Source: M269 sp964625615
GTDB lineage: Bacteria > Pseudomonadota > Gammaproteobacteria > Enterobacterales > Alteromonadaceae
Direction of reading: 5' to 3'
Length of the DNA: 7,190 nucleotides
Assembly: GCA_964625615.1 (NCBI GenBank)
Contig: CAZVDU010000184.1
Coordinates: forward strand, 1-7,190
Both the position numbers and the translations under genes were made by a program. Shown in pieces: positions 1 through 6,636 of this stretch (positions are counted from its first letter, which is position 1; the number at the start of each line of letters is the position of its first letter). A model generated the notes under the pieces. It worked only from the letters and a program-made list of their open reading frames with translations. It did no database searches and was not told the DNA's origin.

Positions 1-265
1 CAAACTTACCTACACCATTTTGCGCTATGGTTCCCCAAGGCTGATTATTGGTGTTCTTGTTACCGAATAAGCGCGTGAATACTTGGTAAATAACAGGCTT
101 GCCTTGACCCTGAGCGTGATGAGGGTTTTCCGTTTCCTCACTCTGGTGAGGCTTACTGGTTTTTAGGGGAAGATTGGGAGAGCAGCCATAGATAGCGATA
201 GCCAGTAGCGATGTCGCAATGATATAGCGGTAATAACTCAAGATATGTACACCACTCGATTGCAT
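1..265 (-). CDS. GH13 alpha-amylase-like lipoprotein, N-terminal part (cut by window edge)
   Basis: An open frame reads leftwards from an ATG at 265-263 and is still open at base 1, giving 88 residues. Residues 1-28 form a lipoprotein-type signal: Arg13, a hydrophobic stretch at 14-26, then Gly27-Cys28 as the likely lipidation site. Ser29 follows the Cys, which favours outer-membrane sorting. A hydrophilic linker covers about 29-56. The mature domain then opens with KPVIYQVFTRLFGN (56-69) and PWGTIAQNGVGKF (76-88). I recognise this as the first beta strand and following loop of a bacterial GH13 alpha-amylase group; IYQ near the domain start is typical of GH13 barrels. The catalytic Asp/Glu/Asp lie outside the window, so activity is unproven. 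The expected role is alpha-glucan hydrolysis at the cell surface or in the periplasm. No clear Shine-Dalgarno precedes the ATG. An in-frame TTG at residue 9 is an alternative start that would still keep the signal peptide. The family call is from recognition of the motif, not a search. Confidence 0.8.
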   Translation of the reverse strand, partial: MQSSGVHILSYYRYIIATSLLAIAIYGCSPNLPLKTSKPHQSEETENPHHAQGQGKPVIYQVFTRLFGNKNTNNQPWGTIAQNGVGKF

Positions 266-350
266 ATATAACCCAATAGAAATGTATTTCAGGTTTTCAG
301 GTTACCGTGGTTCCACTGAGAGAGACAATTCCATACGTATTCATCGTCTT
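266..350. other. Short intergenic region between the LysR gene and the GH13 gene
   Basis: These 85 bases separate two minus-strand genes. They must carry the GH13 translation start region, and its promoter if the gene is not read through from the LysR gene. I see no convincing -35/-10 pair, no strong ribosome binding site and no stem followed by a T-run that would end LysR transcription. An 8-bp palindrome ATACGTAT lies at 333-340, and a short direct repeat (CAGGTT twice) at about 290-302. Neither can be given a function. Confidence 0.5.
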
Positions 351-1250
351 TTATTGACCCGCTTTTTCTTTTGCCAGTTCAATAAAGGTTTTTAAGCGGT
401 TGGGCATATGTCGCTTGCTTAGGTAGTTTATCGTGTAACGATGCAGAGTTGAGGTATACGATTCAAGGACAGGTACGAGAGTCCCGTTTTTTACTTGAGT
501 TTCGCTAAACGATGAATAAGTATAAATTAAGCCGAGCCCAGCTTCTGCATAACCTAAGAGACTGATGAGATCGTTAACGATTATCTTGGATTTAGGCTGA
601 ACAGAGTAGTCACCATCCTCCCCGCTAAAGACCCATTTAGCTAAATTATCAGGTTCACCAAATGCGTAACAAATACCATCATGTTCTCTTACATTGCTTG
701 GTACCTTTGGTGTCCCCATTCTTGCTAAATACTCGGGTGATGCTAGCACTGACATCGAAAGCTGTGGACCAACAGGCACTGCATAAGTATCGGGTTCTAG
801 GAGTGAATAGGCTCGAATGGTTGCATCTATGCCCGATGTCACCAGGTCAACCTTATGAGCATCATAGATTAGCTCCAGGTTCACATCTGGATAGCGTTTT
901 GCAAACTCGATCATTAAGGCATTCATAAACAGAGGGCCACTGCTCGGTGGAGCACTCATCCTGAGTGTACCGGATATTTGGTTGTTATTGTCATTGATAG
1001 CTCGAACAGCGCTCTCAAGATCGGTAACTGCTGGTAGGCTTCGGCGGTAAAGTGCTTCTCCTTCATGTGTTAGTGCTATTTTACGTGTCGTTCGTTCGAA
1101 CAAACGTACATTCAGTTTGTCTTCTAAACGTTTTATTGATTCACTAATTGCACCCGCACCCATGTGTATTTTCTGAGCGGCAGCGCGAAAACCACCATGG
1201 CGAGCCACTTCCACGAAGACGGAAAGTTCATTAAGATAATCGTGTTTCAT
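351..1250 (-). CDS. LysR-family transcriptional regulator
   Basis: This encodes a 299-residue LysR-type regulator, the usual length for the family. It starts at the ATG at 1250-1248 (MKHDYLNELSVF) and ends with TAA at 353-351. Residues 1 to about 62 are the winged helix-turn-helix. AAAQKIHMGAGAISESIKRL is the recognition region, followed by LEDKLNVRLFERTTRKIALT, which matches the family's wing and start of the linker helix. The rest is the periplasmic-binding-protein-like effector domain, with TLRMSAP at its first strand and a GIDATIRAY segment typical of the family. The frame stays open to an upstream ATG at 1307, which would add 19 residues. I reject that start because it lies inside the dyad and close to a -10-like stretch, and because the extra residues precede the normal LysR N-terminus. 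The gene diverges from the GST gene across about 100 bp, the classic layout in which the regulator controls its neighbour and often itself. The effector is unknown. The effector domain resembles regulators of xenobiotic or aromatic-responsive oxidoreductases only in a general way. Confidence 0.93.
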   Translation of the reverse strand: MKHDYLNELSVFVEVARHGGFRAAAQKIHMGAGAISESIKRLEDKLNVRLFERTTRKIALTHEGEALYRRSLPAVTDLESAVRAINDNNNQISGTLRMSAPPSSGPLFMNALMIEFAKRYPDVNLELIYDAHKVDLVTSGIDATIRAYSLLEPDTYAVPVGPQLSMSVLASPEYLARMGTPKVPSNVREHDGICYAFGEPDNLAKWVFSGEDGDYSVQPKSKIIVNDLISLLGYAEAGLGLIYTYSSFSETQVKNGTLVPVLESYTSTLHRYTINYLSKRHMPNRLKTFIELAKEKAGQ

Positions 1251-1288
1251 TGTTCTAAATACAGATCGCTGTGATTGTTTAATGTCTG

Positions 1289-1317
1289 TTATCAAGTGTA
1301 ATAGCATGATTTATAGT
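1289..1317 (+). promoter_or_regulatory. Candidate promoter for the GST-oxidoreductase operon
   Basis: TTATCA at 1289-1294 (4 of 6 matches to the sigma70 -35 box) and TATAGT at 1312-1317 (5 of 6 to the -10 box) are separated by 17 bases. This would start transcription at about 1324, leaving a leader of roughly 28 bases before the GST ATG. The -10 box lies inside the AGCAT/ATGCT dyad, so a regulator bound there would touch RNA polymerase directly. Predicted by eye only. Confidence 0.4.
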
Positions 1318-1326
1318 AATGCTCAA
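1298..1326 (-). promoter_or_regulatory. Candidate promoter for the LysR gene
   Basis: On the minus strand TTGAGC (1326-1321) and TATTAC (1303-1298) are separated by 17 bases. This would start transcription near 1291, giving a leader of about 40 bases to the ATG at 1250. The pair overlaps both the GST promoter and the dyad, which would allow the LysR protein to control its own synthesis. Each box matches consensus only in part (TTGAGC 4 of 6, TATTAC 4 of 6), so this is tentative. Confidence 0.3.
1303..1323. promoter_or_regulatory. Probable LysR-protein binding site (AGCAT-N11-ATGCT dyad)
   Basis: A perfect 5-bp inverted repeat, AGCAT at 1303-1307 and ATGCT at 1319-1323, is separated by 11 bases. 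The inner bases T1307 and A1319 therefore give exactly the T-N11-A spacing expected of LysR-type operators. It sits in the divergent region between the regulator and the GST gene. Its centre is only about 39 bp upstream of the GST ATG, so it overlaps the proposed core promoters instead of lying at the usual activator position near -65. That would suit repression or autoregulation better than classic activation, unless the true transcription start lies elsewhere. Confidence 0.5.
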
Positions 1327-1351
1327 ATAATCATCGAATAGGACAAGTAAA

Positions 1352-1963
1352 ATGAAGTTATATGATTTTCCATTATCAGGCCATGCGCATAGAGCTAGAG
1401 CTATGTTAAGTATACTCTCAATTGATGCCGAGCGGCATATCATGGATCTCTCGAATGGAGAGCATAAATCGCCAGCATTTTTAGCTATCAATCCGTTAGG
1501 GCAAGTTCCAACACTTGTTGATGGTGATGTTGAACTTAGAGATTCTACAGCTATCCTGACTTATCTCGCATTGCGATATGATGAATCGAGGACATGGTTG
1601 CCGGAAGATCCCGCTATTGCTGCGGAGATACAGGCCTGGCTATCTGTGAGTGTGCATGAATTGTTCAATGGCCCTTGCGTTTCACGTTTAATTAAATTGT
1701 TTAATTACGATGCTGATCCTGTAAAAGCTGTTGAAAAAGCGCACACTATTTTTGAACATTTATTTGAACCACACTTAACGAAACAAAATTGGCTCGTTGG
1801 TGATTCACCAACAATCGCTGATATTGCGAACTATAGTTATATCGCTAGAGTCCATGAAGGCGATGTTAGCCTAGATGGTTATCCTAACATTGTCGCTTGG
1901 TTGAAGCGTGTTGAGAGTATTGAAGGGTTTGAACCTATGCCTCATGCATCAGACTTTTTCTAA
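1352..1963 (+). CDS. Glutathione S-transferase family protein
   Basis: This encodes a 203-residue cytosolic GST-fold protein of normal length. Residues 1 to about 76 are the thioredoxin-like domain. It begins MKLYDFPLSGHAHRAR, where Ser9 sits at the usual place of the catalytic Ser/Cys. NPLGQVPTL carries the invariant cis-Pro (Pro53). LRDSTAIL supplies the Asp64-Ser65 pair that binds the gamma-glutamyl part of glutathione. Residues from about 88 are the helical C-terminal domain; WLVGDSPTIADIANYSYI (147-164) includes the conserved N-capping box and Asp of helix alpha6. It should bind glutathione and either conjugate it to electrophiles or reduce or dehalogenate a substrate; the actual reaction cannot be told. 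AGGA at 1340-1343, eight bases before the ATG, is a good ribosome binding site. The gene is divergent from the LysR regulator and followed after 44 bp by the flavin reductase fusion on the same strand, so the two are probably one transcript. Confidence 0.94.
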   Translation: MKLYDFPLSGHAHRARAMLSILSIDAERHIMDLSNGEHKSPAFLAINPLGQVPTLVDGDVELRDSTAILTYLALRYDESRTWLPEDPAIAAEIQAWLSVSVHELFNGPCVSRLIKLFNYDADPVKAVEKAHTIFEHLFEPHLTKQNWLVGDSPTIADIANYSYIARVHEGDVSLDGYPNIVAWLKRVESIEGFEPMPHASDFF

Positions 1964-2007
1964 GCTATAGATTGATAGTAAGTGATCGACAACCTTGGGA
2001 GTAATGT
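1964..2007 (+). promoter_or_regulatory. Intergenic spacer with ribosome binding site for the redox fusion
   Basis: The 44 bases between the GST stop and the next gene show no hairpin with a T-run, which supports cotranscription. GGGAG at 1997-2001 lies six bases before the ATG at 2008. A second ATG at 2004 would read only three codons before a stop, so 2008 is the real start. Confidence 0.6.
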
Positions 2008-4113
2008 ATGACTGAATTAGCAGGCTGGGGAAAAGATACTTCGCCTTTTCACGAAGGTGAGCAATTCATGCAGGCGCGCTATGGCCTCAAAGAACAGCAA
2101 GAGTCCATAGGTAAGCGTTTAATGCGTCCCTATATGCCAGATCAGCATAGAGAGTTCTTTGAACAGCTGCCCTTTGCCATTATTGGTAGTGTCGATGACG
2201 ATGAACGGCCGTGGGCATCCATTATCTTTGGGTCTTCAGGGTTTATATCAACACCCAATGAGAAAACATTGAGCTTTGATACGTTACTGTTTGATGATGA
2301 TCCACTAAAAGGCAATATAAGTACTGGGAAGCCATTGTCCTTATTGGGTATTGAATTGCCGACAAGGCGTCGTAATCGGGTCAATATGACCGCGACTACG
2401 TCAAACGAACGAGGCTTTAGTGCTAGTGTTGTGCATTCGTTTGGCAATTGTCCCAAGTACATTCAGACGCGAGATATTGAGTTTCATCGTGACCCTTATG
2501 CCGAACAATCGTCTCTTGATGTTGAACATTTCAACGATCTCCCGACTGATATCTCGAATATTATTGGTGCGTCGGATACATTTTTTGTGGCAAGTCATAA
2601 CCATAAAGATGATCAAAACGATACTGGTGGTGTTGATGTTAATCATAGAGGAGGGCAGAAAGGTTTCGTTAAGGTAGAGGGTAATGTGTTAACTATTCCC
2701 GATTACTCAGGGAATTATTTGTTTAATACGTTAGGCAATTTCCTCATCAACCCTAAAGCCGGATTACTTTTTATCGATTTTGAATCTGGCGACATCATCT
2801 ATTTAACAGGCTCAACCGAAATACTTTGGGAGGATCATCCTGAGGTGGAAGCTTTTAAAGGGGCAGATAGAGGTTGGCGATTTACGCTGAAGAAAGGTAT
2901 TAGGCTTAAGAAAGCCGCGCCTATGAGAGGGCATTTTGGCGAATTTTCTCCGACGTCTGTAAAAACGGGTACCTGGCATGAAGCGAATGATGCACTGGCT
3001 TTGCAAAAGAAAACCCGACAATGGCTTTCTTATGAAGTGACAAAGATAGTGGATGAAGATGAATCCATTCGTTCGTTTTACCTTGAACCTCAGGATATTG
3101 ATCAAAAACTGCCTTTTAAAGCAGGACAGTTTCTGTCGATTCGACTTAAACCAGAAGGGGAAGACAGGTTTATAGGGCGAAATTATACAGTGTCTGCTGC
3201 GCCTTCCGATGAGTTCCTACGAATCTCAGTAAAGCGAGAGCAGGGCATAAACGGCAAGCCTGATGGCAAAGTATCTAACGCATTGCATGACAACCTAGTC
3301 GTGGGTTCTGTCATTGAAGCAAAAGGGCCCTCAGGGCAGTTTTTTTTGGACAATAAAACGCAGCGCCCGGTTGTTCTTATCGGGGCTGGTGTCGGTATTA
3401 CACCCATTATTTCGATGTATCGAAGTTTTGCTTCTGCGATAGACAGATTCGCTCAATCACGTTCTGTAACGGTGATTCATGCCGCGAGGAAAACGAAAAA
3501 CCTGGCTTTTAAAGAAGAATTTGACTCACTACAAAGCGCTATCACTTACCCAGTGAACTACTTTTCGGTCATTAGCCAACCAGAATCGGCTGAGGAAGCG
3601 TCGGTTGATTTTGATCACAAAGGTCGTCTGTCAGCAGAGATGTTAAAGCAGATGTTGCCTAAAGAGCTGTGTGATATTTACTTATGCGGACCTTCTGGTT
3701 TTATGCAAGGTACTTACGATGCGCTGGTGTCTCTAGGTATTAGCGACAAGCAGATTTATGCAGAGAGCTTTGGCCCCGCAGCACTTAAGCGTCAAAAGAG
3801 TCAGGTAGATGAAGAAGTGTTTGCCAGAACTAAGGCTGAGCCAGCGACAAGCAGTATCGTTACCTTTTCGGACGCTAAAGTAGAACAAGCTTGGACACCG
3901 AAAGAGGGCACCTTGCTAGAGCTTGCTGAAAATCACGGCCTTAAACCGGCTTTTGCTTGTCGTAACGGTGTTTGTGGCGAATGTGCAGTAAAAATAACGC
4001 AAGGTAAAGTCGCGTATAAACATGAACCCGCGTTTGAAACCGATCGCTCCGAAGTACTACTTTGCTGCGCAGTACCGGCAAAAGGGAACGATAAAGTTGA
4101 ACTGGACTTGTAA
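2008..4113 (+). CDS. PNPOx-like / FAD-NAD(P) reductase / 2Fe-2S ferredoxin fusion oxidoreductase
   Basis: This encodes a 701-residue, probably cytoplasmic, multidomain electron-transfer protein with no signal peptide. Residues about 50-290 hold two successive split-barrel units of the pyridoxamine 5'-phosphate oxidase (flavin-nucleotide-binding) superfamily. The first contains RPWASIIFGSSGF (67-79) and GNCPKYIQ (146-153). The second contains GGVDVNHRGGQKGF (207-220), TIPDYSGN (229-236) and NPKAGLLFID (248-257). Residues about 337-590 form a ferredoxin-reductase module. Its FAD motif is Arg391-Asn-Tyr393-Thr394, the nucleotide loop is GAGVGITP (459-466), and the CGP motif is Cys560-Gly-Pro562. 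Residues about 612-701 are a plant-type ferredoxin with 2Fe-2S ligands Cys651, Cys656, Cys659 and most likely Cys686 (C-x4-C-x2-C-x26-C). The expected flow is NAD(P)H to FAD to 2Fe-2S to a site in the N-terminal half or to an external acceptor. This is the layout of flavohaemoglobins and oxygenase reductases, with a split barrel in place of globin or oxygenase. The electron acceptor is unknown. The gene probably shares a transcript with the GST upstream and is convergent with the next gene. Confidence 0.92.
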   Translation: MTELAGWGKDTSPFHEGEQFMQARYGLKEQQESIGKRLMRPYMPDQHREFFEQLPFAIIGSVDDDERPWASIIFGSSGFISTPNEKTLSFDTLLFDDDPLKGNISTGKPLSLLGIELPTRRRNRVNMTATTSNERGFSASVVHSFGNCPKYIQTRDIEFHRDPYAEQSSLDVEHFNDLPTDISNIIGASDTFFVASHNHKDDQNDTGGVDVNHRGGQKGFVKVEGNVLTIPDYSGNYLFNTLGNFLINPKAGLLFIDFESGDIIYLTGSTEILWEDHPEVEAFKGADRGWRFTLKKGIRLKKAAPMRGHFGEFSPTSVKTGTWHEANDALALQKKTRQWLSYEVTKIVDEDESIRSFYLEPQDIDQKLPFKAGQFLSIRLKPEGEDRFIGRNYTVSAAPSDEFLRISVKREQGINGKPDGKVSNALHDNLVVGSVIEAKGPSGQFFLDNKTQRPVVLIGAGVGITPIISMYRSFASAIDRFAQSRSVTVIHAARKTKNLAFKEEFDSLQSAITYPVNYFSVISQPESAEEASVDFDHKGRLSAEMLKQMLPKELCDIYLCGPSGFMQGTYDALVSLGISDKQIYAESFGPAALKRQKSQVDEEVFARTKAEPATSSIVTFSDAKVEQAWTPKEGTLLELAENHGLKPAFACRNGVCGECAVKITQGKVAYKHEPAFETDRSEVLLCCAVPAKGNDKVELDL

Positions 4114-4138
4114 TCATCAGGTTAATTTAAGCCAGAGG
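4114..4138. other. Convergent gene junction
   Basis: Only 25 bases separate the stop codons of the redox fusion (plus strand) and the glycosidase-like gene (minus strand). A tiny stem, AGCC-AGA-GGCT at 4130-4140, is the only hairpin visible. It has no T-run on either side and is too weak to call a terminator. Confidence 0.5.
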
Positions 4139-6574
4139 CTATCTTCTATCCAGCACTAAGGTTTTTGTCGCTAAGGGGCGTGGCTTTCTGTTAAGCCAAA
4201 CTTTGGGGATAATTTCCTCTGAATAGTCTTCATTAATGCGCCCTAGAACAACAACGTCTATTGGCTTACCAACCCAACTCTCATCAAGGGGGATGTAATA
4301 GGTATAGTTGCCTTTAGCTTTAATCACCTGAAACTCCCAAGCATTGGCTGGATAAGCTGGTGCTCGTGTAGGCGCTCCAATGTATTGATCGCCAACTTTA
4401 ACGGCGGCATAGACACCTTCATTACCGTATTCTCCTGCCACACCGACGGACAAGTATGAATCTGGCGCGATCTCGTCCAGCTGAAAAGTATTACGCCAGG
4501 CTTGTTTAAATTGCATGTTGTCGTAGTGACCAAATAAGTTACTGGCACGAGGGCCGCTGTGCAAGGCTATGCGCTGTCCCGATTTTACAGGGTAAGCCTC
4601 AGACAACCATTGTGGCGCTTCAGCTAATCTAAAATAACGAACAGGAAAGTCAGTTGTCGGCATAACAACTTGCATTTTGGCGGCAGATAAGAATCTTACT
4701 TCCGTCCAGTTGATTAAATCTGTTGATACCTCACCTATTATTGCTTCGGCTTCTTTTAAAGGCTCCATGGCGAGGCCTTTAGCACTTTCAAGCACGATGC
4801 CGTCTATTGCAATAATCTCACCAAAATCAAAGCGTAATGCGCCTGCGGCAACTGTGGGTGATGGTGTTTTATTCCAATTATAATTCCAGCGGTTCATGCG
4901 ATAGAAAGCAGTGTTTGAGTCTCCATCAAACAAGTATTTATCCCATACCCCTCGGTCAATAAAGGCATCTTGCTCAAAAAATGCGTTTCTAGCAGCGATA
5001 ACGGCTGGAATATTACTAGGTCCAGAGCGTTCTATTGACCGTGTTTCAAGTGCGTTGTTATTGGCAGCGTAAATAGTAGTCTCGTAGAGTGCTTCTGCCT
5101 GGCTTGTTAACCTAGATGGCTTTAATTCACCCAAATAACGGTTAACATCGTGCTGCAAAGGTTTGCCTCGGAATTGCAGTGAGTACGATTCTCCAGATAA
5201 GAGCTGAGAAGCGTCTTGCCCCTCAATGGTGGCCTTACTAAATTGATTACCATGATTTAACAATTGAATATCAACAGACTCACCAAAAGCGCCTTGTAAA
5301 CTTACTTCAAGTGGTTGATTGGGGATGTCTCGAATAGATTCGTAAGTCACCCCTTTGATAGAAAATGTTTTCGTATCTTCAATTAAAATTAGTGCACTTC
5401 TAAAGGGTTCCACTTGCACATCTATCTGATGATTATATTTGAATTCGCCAATGAACCTTTCGCCAGGGTGTAACTGTTTAATCTGATATGTCGCGCGTTC
5501 ATTGCTAAGTCCTATATCCTCGTTTAAAGCCAGCGTATAGGTTTTAGGATCCCAACTAAGATTGCGTAACGTGATCAAACGGGTATGGCTATCGCCTCTT
5601 GATACAGCGCTTGGGCCGTACAGTGCTTCCGGTAACACCATGCCTTTAACAAGCTGTGTCTTGTATTGCTTAGCCAAATTGAAGATGCGCGCGAGCTTAG
5701 GATATTCATCGTCGCGCAGGAACCAAGGGTTACAGTATATTTGAGGGGATAAAATCAAAGCTCGATTAAAGGCTTGAAGGACGAGCTCGTCATCCCAGTA
5801 ATCTAAGGAAGATGACAAACACACGCCATGATCTTCGGTAAGCCTCGACAGTCTTGGTGGTAATCCTCTTGCTAAAGCGCCAGCTCTGTTATGTGGCGCT
5901 GGGAAGTCATTAGCCAGATGTACATCAATGTAGGTTTCTTTTCCTTCCCACAAAAACGTTGTTGCATGAGGCTTTCCTGTTTCGCCGAGGTTTAAGCGGT
6001 GATTCAGCAAAATAAGATCTGGAGAGGCTTGCCTGCATTTTGTCATCATATCGGCAAAAGCAGCTTGTTTATCATTTCTTAATTGCCCTGCGACAGCATC
6101 GAATTTAAACAGTGCAAACTCATAGTTTTTACAAAGAGAAACCATCATCTCTATACGTTTTTTTTTAGACTCGAGTGTATTACCAAAACCATCAGGCCCA
6201 CCCCATATGCCTAATCGTGTATTGAGCTTTTTAGCATACTGATAAATAGGATCGAACCCTGCGGGAAATTGCTGCTTGAAACGTTCAGACTCTGTACTGC
6301 CATAATAACGTTTGCCATCAATAGCGCCTGCATCGAAGGCATAGATATCAAGCTGCATGCCATACTCACGCTTGAGCCACTCGAAGAAAGCAAGGTTGAT
6401 AAGTGTATGTTCTGTCGTTGTTCCTTCATTGGTGTTATTGATCCAAGAGAAGTACTCAGAGCGAGAAGGTGTTTGCTCATTAGCACCAGGAAATACAGGA
6501 TCTGTGATGGCTGAGGTACTATAAAGTAGTGCAGTTGCAGCTATGAGCTTAAGAAGTTTGTGTCGATATGCCAT
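4139..6574 (-). CDS. Secreted clan GH-D-like glycoside hydrolase with discoidin/CBM32-like domain
   Basis: This encodes 811 residues. Residues 1-22 are a signal peptide (Arg4/His5/Lys6 n-region, hydrophobic core about 8-17, Ser-Thr-Ser-Ala22 cleavage motif), so the protein is exported. Residues about 38-310 look like a TIM barrel. The order LDIYAFDAGAIDG (75-87), RLGIWGGPDGFG (120-131) and FALFKFDAVAGQ (153-164) echoes GH27/GH36 enzymes, where a Lys-x-Asp on strand 4 holds the nucleophile. Asp159 is therefore the candidate nucleophile. The acid/base is not clear; Asp218, Asp223 and Asp248 are options. Residues about 318-400 fit the C-terminal beta domain usual in such enzymes, 400-500 are unassigned, and about 525-670 look like an F5/8 type C (CBM32-like) carbohydrate-binding domain (LFDGDSNTAFYR at 548-559, VRYFRLAEAP at 645-654). 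A further beta-rich domain covers 680-790. The likely role is binding and cleavage of a polysaccharide or oligosaccharide, perhaps alpha-galactoside-like; the substrate is unassigned. AGGA at 6585-6582 lies seven bases before the ATG. A run of nine A on the coding strand encodes Lys137-139. Confidence 0.78.
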   Translation of the reverse strand: MAYRHKLLKLIAATALLYSTSAITDPVFPGANEQTPSRSEYFSWINNTNEGTTTEHTLINLAFFEWLKREYGMQLDIYAFDAGAIDGKRYYGSTESERFKQQFPAGFDPIYQYAKKLNTRLGIWGGPDGFGNTLESKKKRIEMMVSLCKNYEFALFKFDAVAGQLRNDKQAAFADMMTKCRQASPDLILLNHRLNLGETGKPHATTFLWEGKETYIDVHLANDFPAPHNRAGALARGLPPRLSRLTEDHGVCLSSSLDYWDDELVLQAFNRALILSPQIYCNPWFLRDDEYPKLARIFNLAKQYKTQLVKGMVLPEALYGPSAVSRGDSHTRLITLRNLSWDPKTYTLALNEDIGLSNERATYQIKQLHPGERFIGEFKYNHQIDVQVEPFRSALILIEDTKTFSIKGVTYESIRDIPNQPLEVSLQGAFGESVDIQLLNHGNQFSKATIEGQDASQLLSGESYSLQFRGKPLQHDVNRYLGELKPSRLTSQAEALYETTIYAANNNALETRSIERSGPSNIPAVIAARNAFFEQDAFIDRGVWDKYLFDGDSNTAFYRMNRWNYNWNKTPSPTVAAGALRFDFGEIIAIDGIVLESAKGLAMEPLKEAEAIIGEVSTDLINWTEVRFLSAAKMQVVMPTTDFPVRYFRLAEAPQWLSEAYPVKSGQRIALHSGPRASNLFGHYDNMQFKQAWRNTFQLDEIAPDSYLSVGVAGEYGNEGVYAAVKVGDQYIGAPTRAPAYPANAWEFQVIKAKGNYTYYIPLDESWVGKPIDVVVLGRINEDYSEEIIPKVWLNRKPRPLATKTLVLDRR

Positions 6575-6601
6575 AACGCATTCCTAGAGCCTGTTAAGAT
6601 A

Positions 6602-6629
6602 ATTATAAACTTACCTTAAAGTGGTACAA
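6602..6629 (-). promoter_or_regulatory. Promoter of the glycosidase-like gene
   Basis: On the minus strand a perfect -10 box TATAAT (6607-6602) is preceded after 16 bases by TTGTAC (6629-6624), which keeps the TTG of the -35 box. Transcription would start near 6596-6594, giving a leader of about 20 bases that contains the AGGA ribosome binding site. The -10 box is strong; the -35 is poor, which fits a regulated promoter. Confidence 0.55.
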
Positions 6630-6636
6630 GATAAAA

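Noticed and set aside
299..320. GTGG-TT-CCAC inverted repeat downstream of the LysR gene as a terminator
   Set aside because: The loop of two bases is too tight for a stable hairpin and no T-run follows.
333..340. ATACGTAT palindrome upstream of the GH13 gene as a second LacI-type operator
   Set aside because: It is CG-centred but only eight bases long, lacks the TGCAA half-site of the element at 6637-6650, and could easily arise by chance.
662..928. Open frame of 88 codons on the plus strand inside the LysR gene
   Set aside because: It lies wholly antisense to a clear LysR coding region and its product has no recognisable features.
1251..1307. Upstream ATG that would lengthen the LysR protein by 19 residues
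   Set aside because: The extra residues precede the standard LysR N-terminus, no ribosome binding site is visible, and the ATG lies inside the promoter/operator dyad.
2142..3407. Several antisense and out-of-frame open frames inside the redox fusion
   Set aside because: They overlap a continuous coding region with intact cofactor motifs and have no family resemblance or ribosome binding sites of note.
4130..4140. Possible bidirectional terminator between the convergent genes (AGCC-AGA-GGCT)
   Set aside because: The stem is only four base pairs with a three-base loop and lacks a T-run on either side.
4324..6514. Alternative open frames on both strands within the glycosidase-like gene
   Set aside because: All are nested in the 811-codon frame, which has a signal peptide, promoter and ribosome binding site of its own.
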